A DNA stretch of 64,000 nt from Rapana venosa (Eukaryota > Mollusca > Gastropoda > Neogastropoda > Muricidae), in assembly GCA_028751875.1 (NCBI GenBank), contig CM054165.1, positions 27,410,323 through 27,474,322 on the forward strand. Direction: 5' to 3'. Made by a program: the position numbers and the translations under genes. Positions 35,101 to 47,889 of this stretch are shown piece after piece. The notes under the pieces were generated by a model. It made no database searches. It was not told where the DNA came from and saw only the letters and a list, made by a program, of their open reading frames with translations. The stretch's first letter is position 1, and each line of letters begins with the position of its first letter.

Positions 35101-38100
35101 GTGGCTTACTGCAGGAATGGCAAACCGCTGTGGCTTACTGCAGGAATGGCAAACCGCTGTGGCTTATTGCAGGAATGGCAAACCGCTGTGGCTTACTGCA
35201 GGAATGGCAAACCGCTGTGGCTTACTGCAGGAATGGCTAACCGCTGTGGCTTATTGCAGGAATGGCAAATTGCTGCTATGGTTTATTGCAGAAATGGCAA
35301 ACCGTTGTGGCTTATTGCAGGAATGGCAAACCGCTGTGTGCTTACTGCAGGAATGGCAAACCGCTGTGGCTTACTGCAGGAATGGCAAACTACTGCTGCA
35401 AACCGCTGCTGTGGCTTACTACAGGAATGGCAAACCGCTGTGGCTTACTGCAGGAATGGCAAACCTCTGTGCCTTACTGCAGGAATGGCAAACCGCTGTG
35501 GCTTACTGCAGGAATGGCAAACCACTGCTGCAAACTGCTGCTGTGGCTTACTGCTGGAATGGCAAACCGCTGTAGCTTATTGCAGGAATGGAAAACCTCT
35601 GTGGCTTATTGCAGGAATGGCAAACCGCTGCGGCTTACTGCAGGAATGGCAAACCGCTGTGGCTTATTGCAGGAATGGCAAACCACTGTGGTTTATTGCA
35701 GAAATGGCAAAGTGCTGTGGCTTATTGCAGAAATGGCACACCGCTGTGGCTTATTGCAGGAATGGCAAACCGCTGTGGCTTACTGCAGGAATGGCAAAAC
35801 GCTGTGGCTTATTGCAGGAATGGCACCGCTGTAGCTTTTTGCAGGAATGGCAAACCACTGTGGCCTATGGAAGGAATGGCAAACCGCTGTGGCTTACTGC
35901 AGGAATGGCAAACCGCTGTGGCTGATTGCAGGAATGGCACCGCTGTAGCTTATTGCAGGAATGGCAAACCACTGTGGCCTATGGAAGGAATGGCAAACCG
36001 CTGTGGCTTATTGCAGGAATGGCAAACCACTGTGGCCTATGGAAGGAATGGCAAACCGCTGTGGCTTATTGCAGGAATGGCAAACCGCTGTGGCTTATTG
36101 CAGGAATTGAAAACCGCTGTGGCTTATTGCAGGAATGGAAAACCACTGCTGTGGCTTATTGCAGGAATGCCAAACCACTGTGGCTTATTGCAGGAATGAA
36201 AAACCACTGCTGTGGCTTATTGCAGGAATGGCAAACCACTGCTGTGGTTTATTGCAGGAATGGCAAATCGCGGTGGCTTATTGCAGGAATGACAAACCGC
36301 TGTGGGTTATTGCAGGAATGGCAAAGTGCTGTGGCTTATTGCAGGAATGGCAAACTGCGGTGGCTTATTGCAGGAATGGCAAAGTGCTATGGCTTAGTGC
36401 AGGAATGGCAAACCGCTGCTGTGGCTTATTGCAAGAATGTCATACCGCTGTGGCTTATTGCAGGAATGACAAACCGCTGTGGCTTATTGCTAGAATGGCA
36501 AACCGCTCTGGCTTACTGCAGGAATGGCAAACCGCTGTGGCTTACTGCAGGAATGGCAAACCGCTGCTGTGGCTTATTCCAGGAATGGCAAACCGCTGTG
36601 GCTTATTGCAGGAATGGCAAACCGCTGTGGCTTATTGCAGGAATGGCAAACCACTGTGGCCTATGGAAGGAATGGCAAACCGCTGTGGCTTATTGCAGGA
36701 ATGGAAAACCACTCCTGTGGCTTATTGCAGGAATGGCAAACCACTGTGGTTTATTGCAGGAATGGAAAACCACTGTGGCTTATTGCAAGAATGGCAAACC
36801 GCTGTGGGTTATTGCAGGAATGGCAAAGTGCTGTGGCTTATTGCAGGAATTGCAAACTGTGGTGGCTTGTTGCAGGAATGGCAAAGTGCTGTGGCTTATT
36901 GCGGGAATGGCAATCCGCTGTGGCTTACTGCAGGAATGGCAAACCACTGTGGCCTATGGAAGGAATGGCAAACCGCTGTGGTTTATTGCAGGAATGGCAA
37001 ACCTTTGTGGCTTATTGCAGGAATTGAAAACCACTGTGGCTTATTGCAGGAATGGAAAACCACTGCTGTGGCTTATTGCAGGAATGCCAAACCACTGTGG
37101 CTTATTGCAGGAAAGGAAATCCACTGCTGTGGCTTATTGCAGGAATGGCAAACCACTGCTGTGGTTTATTGCAGGAATGGCAAATCGCGGTGCCTTATTA
37201 CAGGAATGACAAACCGCTGTGGGCTATTGCAGGAATGGCAAAGTGCGGTGGCTTATTGCAGGAATGGCAAACCCCTGTGGCTTATTGTAGGAATGGCAAA
37301 CTGCTGTGGCTTATTGCAGTAACGGCAAACCGCTGCTGTGGCTTATTGCAGGAATGGCAAACCACTGCGGTGGCTTATTGCAGGAATGGCCAACCGCTGC
37401 TGTGGCTTATTGCAAGAATGGCAAACCACTGTGGCTTATTACAGGAATGGCAAACCGCTGCTGTGGCTTATTGCAAGAATGGCAAACCGCTGTGGCTTAT
37501 TGCAGGAATGGCAAACCGCTGCTGTGGCTTATTGCAAGAATGGCAAACCGCTGTGGCTTATTGCAGGAATGACAAACCGCTGCGGGTTATTACTGGAATG
37601 GCAAACCGCTGTGAGTTATTGCAGGAATGGCAAACAGCTGTGGCTTTATTGCAGGATGGCAATCCGCTGTGGCGTATTGCAGGAATGGCAATACGCTGTG
37701 GCGTATTGCAGGAATGGCAAACAGCTGTGCCTTATTGCAGGAATGGCAAACCCCTGCTGTGGCTTATTGCAGGAATGGCAAACCGCTGCTGTGGCTTATT
37801 CCAGGAATTGCAAACCGCTGTGGCTTATTGCAGGAATGGCAAACCGCTGTGGCTTACTGCAGGAATGGAAAACCGCTGTGGCTTACTGCAGGAATGGCGA
37901 ACCGCTGTGGCTTACTGCAGGAATGGCAAATTTTTGTGGCTTATTGCAGGAATGACAAACCACTGTGGCTATTGGAGGAATGGCAATCCTCTGCTGTGGC
38001 TTAATGCAGGAATGGAAAACCGCTGTGGCTTATTGCAGGAATGGCAAACCACTGCTGTGGCTTATTACAGGAAAGGCAAACCACTGCTGTGGCTTATTGC

Positions 38101-41100
38101 AGGAATGGCAAACCACTGTGGCTTATTGCAGGAATGGCAACAACTGTGGCTTACTGCAGGAATGGCACACTGCGGTGGCTTATTGCGGGAATTGCAAAGT
38201 GCTGTGGCTTATTGCGGGAATGGCAAACCCCTTTGGCTTATTGTAGGAATGGCAAACTGCTGTGGCTTATTGCAGTAACGGCAATCCGCTGCTGTGGCTT
38301 ATTGCAGGAATGGCAAACCACTGCTGTGGCTTATTGCAGGAATGGCAAACCACTGCTGTGGCTTATTGCAGGAATGGCAAACTGCGGTGGCTTATTGCGG
38401 GAATGGCAAAGTGCTGTGGGTTATTGCAGGAATGGCAAAGTGCGGTGGCTTCTTGCAGGAATGGCAAACCCCTGTGGCTTATTGTAGGAATGGAAAACCA
38501 CTGCTGTGGCTTATTGCAGTAACGGCAAACCGCTGCTGTGGCTTATTGCAGGAATGGCAAACCACTCCTATGGTTTATTGCAGGAATGGCAAATCGCGGT
38601 GCCTTATTACAGGAATGACAAACCGCTGTGGGTTATTGCAGGAATGGCAAAGTGCGGTGGCTTATTGCAGGAATGGCAAACCCCTGTGGCTTATTGTAGG
38701 AATGGCAAACTGCTGTGGCTTATTGCAGTAACGGCAAACCGCTGCTGTGGCTTATTGCAGGAATGGCAAACCACTGCGGTGGCTTATTGCAGGAATGGCC
38801 AACCGCTGCTGTGGCTTATTGCAAGAATGGCAAACCACTGTGGCTTATTACAGGAATGGCAAACCGCTGCTGTGGTTATGGCAGAATGGCAAACCGTGTG
38901 GCTTATTGCAGGAATGAAAAAACCGCTGGGGTTATTCGGGAAGGGGAAACGTGTGTGGTTATTGCGGAATGGAAAACCGCTGTGGTTTTATTGCAGGAAT
39001 GGCAACCCTGTGCGTTTTTGGGCAGGAATGGCAAACGCTGTGGCTTATTGCGGGAATGGAAAACAGCTGTTGCTTATTGCAGGAATGGCAAACCCTGTGT
39101 GCCTTATTGCAGGAATGGCAAACCACTGCTGTGGCTTTTTTCAGGAATTGGAAAACCCTGTGGCTTATTGCGGGAAATTTGGCAAAAACCGCTGTGGGCT
39201 TAATGCAGGAATGGAAAACCGCTGTGGTTACTGCGGGAAAGGGCAAACCGCTGTGGTTATTGCGGAATGGCAAATTTTTTTGGTTTTTGGCAGGAATGAC
39301 AAAACCGTGTGGCTTATTGGAGGAATGGCAAATTCGCTGTGGCTTAATGCAGGAATGGCAAACCGCTGTGGCTTATTGCAGGAATGGAAAACCCCGCTGT
39401 GGTTATTACGGAAAGGCAAACCCCTGTGGTTATTGGAGGAATGGCAAACCTGTGGCTTATTGCAGGAATGGAAAACCACTGGGGCTTATGAAAGGAATGG
39501 AAACCACTGCGGTGGCTTATTGCAAATTTGGCAAATGCAGTGGCTTATTGCGGGAATGGCAAACCCCTTTTGGCTTATTGTAGGAATGGCAAATGCTGTG
39601 GCTTATTGCAGTAAGGAAAACCACTGCTGTGGCTTATTGCAGGAAATTGGAAAACCCCTGCTGTGGCTTATGCAGGAATGGAAAAAAACGCTGTGGCTTA
39701 TGCAGGAATGGAAAACCCGTGGCTTATTGCAGGAATGGCAAAAATGCTGTGGCTTTTTTGCGGGAATTGCAAAACTGGGTGGCTTATTGCGGAAATGGCA
39801 AAGTGTGTGGCTTATTGAGGAATGGCAAAACTTTTGGCTTTTTGCAGGAAGCCAAACCCCTTGCTGTGGTTTATTGCAGGAATGGCAAACCCCCGCTGTG
39901 GTTTTTGCAGGAATGGCAAACGCGTGGTTATTCGGGGAATGAAAACCCTGTGGCTTTTTGCAGGAATGGCAAAGGGCGGGGGGCTTATTGCAAAATGGCA
40001 AACGGGGGCTTATTGAGAAGGCAAAGGCTGTGGTTATTGAGGAAGGAAAAACCTGCTGGGTTATTGAGGAATGGCAAACACTGCGGCTTATTGAGGAATG
40101 GCAAAACTGTGGTTTCGGGATGGAAAAAAAAAAATTTTTTGGAATGGCAAATGCGTGGCTTTTGGGGGAAATGAAAAGTCTGTGGCTTATTGGGAAAAGG
40201 CAAACCCTGTGGTTATTGAGGAATGGCAAACGCGTGGCTTTTTGCAGTAACGGCAAAACCGCTGCTGTGGTTTTGCAGGAAGGGGGAAAAATAGGGTTGG
40301 CTTATTGCAAAAATGGAAAAACCGCTGTGGTTTATTGCAGGAATGGAAACCCCTTGTGGCTTATTGCGGGAAATGGCAAACCCCCCAAAAGCGGGGTGGC
40401 TTATGCGGGGAAATGGAAAAACCGGGTGGCTTATGCGGAAATGGCAAAGCTGTGGCTTATTGCGGGAATGGCAAACCCCTTTGGCTTATTGTAGGAATGG
40501 CAAACTGCTGTGGCTTATTGCAGTAACGGCAATCCACTGCTGTGGCTTATTGCAGGATTGGCAAACCACTGCTGTGGCTTATTGCAGGAATGGCAAAAAA
40601 CAGCTGTGGCTTATTGCAGGAATGGCAAACCACTGTGGCTTATTGCAGGAATGGCAAACCACTGCTGTGGCTTATTGCAGGAATGGCAAACTGCGGTGGC
40701 TTATTGCGGGAATGGCAAAGTGCTGTGGCTTATTGTAGGAATGGCAAACTGCTGTGGCTTATTGCAGTAACGCCAAACCACTGCTGTGGCTTATTGCAGG
40801 AATGGCAAACCACCGCTGTGGCTTATTGCAGGAATGGCAAACCGCTGCTGTGGCTTATTGCAGGAATGGCAAACCACTGTGGCTTATTGCAGGAATGGCA
40901 AACCACTGCTGTGGCTTATTGCAAGAATGGCAAACCGCTGTGGCTTATTGCAGGAATGACAAACCGCTGTGGGTTATTGCAGGAATGGGAAACAGCTGTG
41001 GCTTTATTGCAGGAATGGCAAACCACTGTGGCTTATTGCAGGAATGGCAACAACTGTGGCTTACTGCAGGAATGGCAAACTGCGGTGGCTTATTGCGGGA

Positions 41101-44100
41101 TTTGCAAAGTGCTGTGGCTTATTGCGGGAATGGCAAACCCCTGTGGCTTATTGTAGGAATGGCAAACTGCTGTGGCTTATTGCAGTAACGGCAATCCGCT
41201 GCTGTGGATTATTGCAGGAATGGCAAACCACTGCTGTGGCTTATTGCAGGAATGGCAAAATACAGCTGTGGCTTATTGCAGGAATGGCAAACTACTGTGG
41301 CTTATTGCAGGAATGGCAAACCACAGCTGTGGCTTATTGCAGGAATGGCAAACTGCGGTGGCTTAATTGCGGGAATGGCAAAGTGCTGTGGCTTATTGCG
41401 GGAATGGCAAACCCCTGTGGCTTATTGTAGGAATGGCAAACTGCTGTGGCTTATTGCACTAACGGCAAACCGCTGCTGTGGCTTATTGCAGGAATGGCAA
41501 ACCACCGCTGTGGCTTATTGCAGGAATGGCAAACCGCTGTGGCTTATTGCAGGAATGGCAAACCGCTGTGGCTTACTGCAGGAATGGCAAACCACTGTGG
41601 CTTATTGCAGGAATGGCAAACCGCTGTGGCTTATTGCAGGAATGGCAAACCACCGCTGTGGCTTATTGCAGGAATGGCAAACCGCAGCTGTGGCTTATTG
41701 CAGAAATGGCAAACTGCTGTGGCTTATTGCAGGAATGACAAACCACTGCTGTGGCTTATTGCAGGAATGGAAAACCGCTGTGGGTTATTGCAGGAATGGC
41801 AAACCACTGCTGTGGCTTTTTGCAGGAATGGCAAACTGCTGTGGCTTATTGCAGAAATGGCAAACCGCTGCTGTGGCTTATTGCAGGAATGGCAAACTGC
41901 TGTGGCTTATTGTAGGAATTGCAAACCACTGCTGTGGCTTATTGCAGGAATGGCAAACCACTGTGTCTTATTGCAGGATTGGCAAGCAGCTGTGGCTTAT
42001 TGCAGGAATGGCAAGCAGCTGTGGTTTATTGCAGGAATGGCAAACCGCTGCTGTGGCTTATTGCAGGAATGGCAAACCGCTGCTGTGGCTTATTGCAGGG
42101 ATGGCAAACCGCTGCTGTGGCTTATTGCAGGAATGGCAAACCGCTGCTGTGGCTTATTGCAGGAATGGCAAACAGCTGTTGCTTCTGCAGGAATGGCAAA
42201 CCGCTGCGGCTTATTGCAGGAATGGCAAACCACTGTGGCTTATTGCAGGAATGGCGAACCGCTGTGGCTTATTGCAGTAGTGAGGCATGTGAACTATGTT
42301 AGATTAAATTTTAGAAAAAAAATTCTCCTTAAGGAAGGAGAGGTGGGGGGAGGGGGGCATTTTTTAATGTTGTTTGTTTGTTGGGTGTGTATTTAGTTCA
42401 CATTCAAGACCTATATTTCATTTAAATAATAATATGAAAAAATAAAATTTTAGAAAAAAAATTCTCCTTGAGGAAGGAGAGGTGGGGGGGAGGGGGGCAT
42501 TTTTTAATGTTGTTTGTTTGTTGAGTGTGTATTTAGTTCACATTCAAGACCAATATTTCACTTAAATAATTTTTTAAGAAATTAAATTTTAGAAAAAAAA
42601 TGTGGAGTATGGTGGAATAGATGTTGTAATGTTATTTTTCTGTAACCATTTTTTTTCCAGTCACTGGGGGAAAATGTCTACACTGTGAGCAGGCCAGTGG
42701 ACAAGAAGAAAGTGTTGTTCTACAACGACAAAAACCTCAACTTTCGGATTGATGAAGGTCGGCACAAGAGAGAGGGGCTGGGTTTTGTTTGGTTGGGGAT
42801 TTTTTGTTTTGGTTTGGGGGGAGGGGGGGGGGGGGGAATCAGAAAATCTCACTGGAGAGATGCTGTCTGATATATAAGGCCTGCATCAGACCTGTTCTCC
42901 TGTATGGTTCGGAGACGTGGGTTTTCACAAAAACCGTCAAACGTTTGTTGAAGAGCTGTGAAAACTGAATGCTACGCTACATGACAAAGACCAAACAGGA
43001 AGACAGGATCATGAATAAAGAACTATGGAGAATGTGCAAAGTTGATGATCTGAAGTCTGTAGCTAGTAGCAATAGACTGCGCTGGTTTGGGCACGTTCAA
43101 CGGAAAGCAGACCACCACATCATAAAAAGAGCAATGAACTTCGTAGTGGATGGAAAGAGACCAAAGGGAAGACCTAGCAAAACCTGGACTGCCTGTTTTG
43201 CAGATGATCTTAGAGAAAGGGGCATAAATAAGGAGGAAGCTCAAAACAGAGAGAGATGGAGAAGGCTCATCAATGTCAAACCTCCCCTGAGAGAAACATG
43301 ACAAAAAAGGAAAAAGGGAGGAGGAGTTTGTTTTTTTTGTTTTGTTTTGTTTTTTTGGGGGGGGGGGGGGGGGGGGCTGCTTTGTTAGTTTAACTCATGG
43401 AAGTTTCACAAGTTTTAATGTTCAAATATATGTAGTGTTAGCAATAACCGTGGTGTGATAAATATCAAAATTGCTTCTTTTTTCTTTTTTTAAAATCCTT
43501 CCTTGGCTAGAACTCTATTGAGGTTCACCGATGGTGAGATTTTGCGTATGCGGCCATTTTTGCCCACCAGGAAGGTAGCCACATTCTGACTTCAGGGATG
43601 TAGGATGGGTGTGTTTATGCTTCAGTAACCCACAGAGTGCTGCCATGAATGACAGGTTCTGTGCAAATTTTGATCACTTGCGTATGTATCTACACAAAGG
43701 GAAGTAGGCACAGGCGGGTCTGCGCTTGAAGTTGACCTGGGAGATCTTCAAAATCCCCGCCCTTAATTCCCCAGATGCCGCAGGGATTCAAACCCACGAC
43801 TTCACGGACTCATGGAATTAAAGTCAAACAGTCAAGTCAAGTCAAGTCAAAAACACCTTAATCATCCCATGAAGAGCAATTACAATACTGACAGGCAGAT
43901 TGATAAGCATCAAAATCTCAAAGGATTTAAAAAAGCTATATTTCATATTGGTTAAAACATTCTAAAATGACTTCAAATAAAAATGTCACGAACATACACA
44001 CACACACACGCGCACGCACTTTCACACAATTGTGAACACAATGTTGTTGTTTTTAAATAGCAAAAATAAAAATTTTAAATGAAAAAAGATTGACTAGAAG

Positions 44101-47100
44101 AAATAAAACTGATTATTTACGCACGCACATACACAACATGTACACACGTGCGTGTGCATACACACCCACGCACACCCACACACATACACCAATGTATGAA
44201 TTAAATGTTTTAAAGACCATTGACTAGAAGACAGACTTTTTTCACACATACACACACATAATTATGTATTGACTACACTATAACAATGACAATCAGGCAA
44301 GTAAAACTAGGTAGTTAACATCATTGTGAATTCAGAATTTGAATGCTTACTGGCACAAAAGAATTTCTTTTTCTGTTTGTTTTGCTGATGGGGCACTGAA
44401 AACGGCTTTCGTCAAAATGCTTTTTAAAACTGCTGTTTTGGACCAAAAATTTTGTGTGATTTATATTTATGTTAGAAAGGTCAGGGGGGAAAAAAGAACA
44501 AAAATTTTCAGAGTAGAGTACTTTTTAAGAAGCTTGTGAATATTTTTTTTTGTTATGTGGGGGGGGGGGGGGCGATGGCTGTTTTATTTTTAAATCCAGC
44601 AATCATTTTTAATTTTTAATTCTTTTATATCGAGGATAATGGAATAAGCACTCATGTGCTTTTTTATATCCAGTCCTTGTGTGTATGCGGTTTTGTGAAT
44701 TATGTCATATGTTCCCACCGGCACACAATGGCCTACTCTTATGAAAAGCGGAACAGGATTTAACATGTGCGCAAGATGTTCTGCATGCGTTCGCACATAG
44801 GGCCTCGGTTTATAGTCTCATCCGAAGGACTTTTGGGGAGAGTGGAGTCTGCGCTGACGTTAACTCCAGGGGAAAATATCCCCTTGAACGGAAATCGAAC
44901 CCGGGTCGTCAGATTGCGAGCGCAATGTTCTAACCACCAGGCTATACCGTCCCCATTGATCAGATATCCAGAGAAAGAAAGAACTGAGAAAAAGCTGAAA
45001 GGCAGTGCATGACTTGAGTGGACTGAACACGTTGAAGAACCCACAGCAACAAGAGAGTTGTCTCTGGCAAAAATTCTTGGAAATCACTATACATAAAGAC
45101 AGATTCCCCCCCCCCCCTCTCCCCGTCCCTCTGCTCAAGCTGTGAGACTCGTCAGTGGTGAGATTTTTGGTGTGAGACCATTTTTGCCCACCATGAAGGT
45201 AGCTGCACTCTGTCTTCATGTCAGCTAAGTGGCAAGGTCTACATTATTAACATGTTGTTATGTTGTGATACGTTATGTTGAGACTGTCTTTGGCCATGAC
45301 AAACTCTTAGCATAGCATGTTCCGCTTTTCGTAAGAGTAGGCCATTGTGTGCCGGTGGGAACAGATGAAATTTACAAAACCGCATACACACGAGGAGTGG
45401 ATGTAAAAAAGCGCATAAGTACTTATTCCATTATCCTCAATATAAAAGAATAAAATAATATAAAAATAACAACCTGCAATCTCTCCTTTCAAGGATTTTT
45501 TTTTTTAATTTTTAAATCCTCTCAAGTTGGAGTATGGCTGCCTGTATGGCGAGGTACATGAAAAAAAACTAGTCCTACACACAAACGTTCTCTCATCCAG
45601 TGTGTACTTAAAACTCTCACAACAGTGATTCCCAGGTGGGATGAGGCAGACAGACAGACAAGAGTGTATGTTCTGGGTGAGAAGATAGACCCCCAGGTTG
45701 TTAAGCTGGGGAATGCCTTACAACAGTTTCTTCTTCTTCTTCTTCCTTTTTTTGTCATGTTTCTCCCAGGGGAGGTTTGACATTGATGAGCCTTCTCCAT
45801 CTCTCTCTGTTTTGAGCTTCCTCCTTATTTATGCCCCTTTCTTTAAGATCCATCTGCAATACAGGCAGCCCAGGTCTTGCTAGGTCTTCCCTTTGGTCTC
45901 TTTCCATCCACTTCGAAGTTCATTGCTCTTTTTATGATGTGGTGGTCTGCTTTCTGTTGAACGTGCCCAAACCAACGCAGTCTATTGGTACTAGCTACCG
46001 ACTTCAGATCATCAACTTTGCACATTCTCCATAGTTCTTCATTCGTGATCCTGTCTTCCCGTTTGATCTTTGTCATGTAGCGTAGCATTCGGTTTTCACA
46101 GCTCTTCAACAGCTCTAACAACAACTATATAGAGAGTTAACTCAATGGAGTCGCAGTGAATTGGATCCCGCCATTTTGTGGTGACGCGTGATTTTGGCTG
46201 TATTTGAAAAATTCAGTAGACTTACCCAATATAATAATGACATACACATTATACATCATTGAAAAGTTTATAATGTCGACTTTTGAGATTGTTTCACATT
46301 AATAGATGACTGTATTTATTTTTTACAAATTTTCAAAATATGTCACTGAATGCTGAAAAATAAAAAGTTTTGAAAATTAGGGCTGCTTGTCTTAAATGGC
46401 TTGAACTATTCATCAACTAGTCCCCTTGAAGCAGTGTGATGATTTTTCACCAAGTAAAGTTCCCTGAAGCTGGCTGAATCCATGTGATGTCACTTTTTGT
46501 ACAACAGATTTATTTTTTTTAAAGAATCATAACACTGGAGAGCCTGAAATCCCAAAGTTATCACTTGTTGACATGTCAAACAAAATTAGCCAACAGACAA
46601 AAAACTAGGCAAGCTTATGGTCAAGGAAAGCAACTTTGTTTAGAAAAATGATTGTCAGAGTACTTTCCCTTGAGTTAAACATCACTTAGTGGGTTTTTTT
46701 TTTAATTTGTAATTCTGCCGATTCTTAAGCTTCAGCACGTCACAGTAAAGGAAAAGAGTGCCGAAGCTAGAAGAGGGAGTGGAGAGAGAAGGGGGGAGGG
46801 AGGGAGGAGAGAGAGGGGGGGCGGGGTGGAGAGAGAGGGGAGGGGGGAGAGAGAGAGGAGAATGGGAGGGAGTGGAGAGAGAAGGGGGGCTTAAGCTTCG
46901 GCACAACCTCAATGAGTTAATGACGGGTCGGGGCTGGAATGGATCCTGTGCTGTGCAGATTACCAGAAACTGTGGCGCAGTGTGGCAGTGGACGGGCTGG
47001 AGAGCCAAGATCGAGGAGTATTTAACGCGCAACGGCATCACCTCCATGCAAGAAGCCGGCATACGCAAAGTGGTCTGTAGTTTTAATGGAGGAGAATGTG

Positions 47101-47109
47101 TGTGTGTTG

Positions 47110-47150
<41 letters not shown>

Positions 47151-47649
47151 TGTGAGTGTGTTGGGGGTGTGTGTGTGTGTTGTGGTGCATGCATTATAAG
47201 TCTCATACGGTGTGTGTGTGTGTGTGTGTGTCAGTGTGTGTGTGTGTAGCATAGCTTTATAGCCTCATCCCGTTGTAGTGTGTGTGTGTGTATGTGTGTA
47301 TATGTGTTGTGTTGTGTGTTGTAATAGTTGTTTGTGTTATTGTTTGTGTGTGTTGCGCAGTTGCATTTTAGCCTCATCGAAGGACATTTGGGATGACGCC
47401 TGATGTTAACTCCATGTAAAAAAAAATGTTTAAACGCGTCCTGTGGATGACTCGATCCTGAGACGTCGATCACGAGCACAAACTTGACCCTAGCTGTCTG
47501 CCACTTTCCTCCCCCTTCCAAGCTTTTTTGTACACTGTGTGAATTATTGTTCTGTTCAACTTCTTTCTATTTGTGTGTGTGTAAGTTTTTGTTATCACTT
47601 ATGTTAGCGAATGCAACGCTATAGCGAACTCGTATGGCAATAAGGTTCT

Positions 47650-47708
<59 letters not shown>

Positions 47709-47838
47709 TGTATGTGTGTGTGTGTGTACACATGCACACATACATACATACATTGCATGCATGCATGCATACATACATCCATACGAACATACATACATAC
47801 AGATATAGATAGATATATACATATACACACACACACAC

Positions 47839-47889
<51 letters not shown>

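Noticed and set aside
30849..42277. CRISPR-like regular repeat array
   Set aside because: Units are directly adjacent with no unique spacers, and the genome is eukaryotic.
30789..42396. Many overlapping long plus-strand frames (up to 799 codons) in the minisatellite
   Set aside because: They are the same 29-residue repeat read in three phases, caused by a 29-bp unit without sense stops. There is no start context, no unique domain, and an exon-intron gene runs through the region.
44880..44954. tRNA genes suggested by A and B boxes (also at 11,222, 13,000, 25,900, 28,200, 50,050 and 52,570)
   Set aside because: Each continues into a SINE body with other copies in the window, and the cloverleaf stems are not intact. 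They are SINE heads.
46758..47249. A 163-residue frame spanning exon 6
   Set aside because: Only its middle (KIEEYLTRNGITSMQEAG) is GTF2E2. The start is GA-repeat translation and the end is TG-repeat translation beyond the donor.
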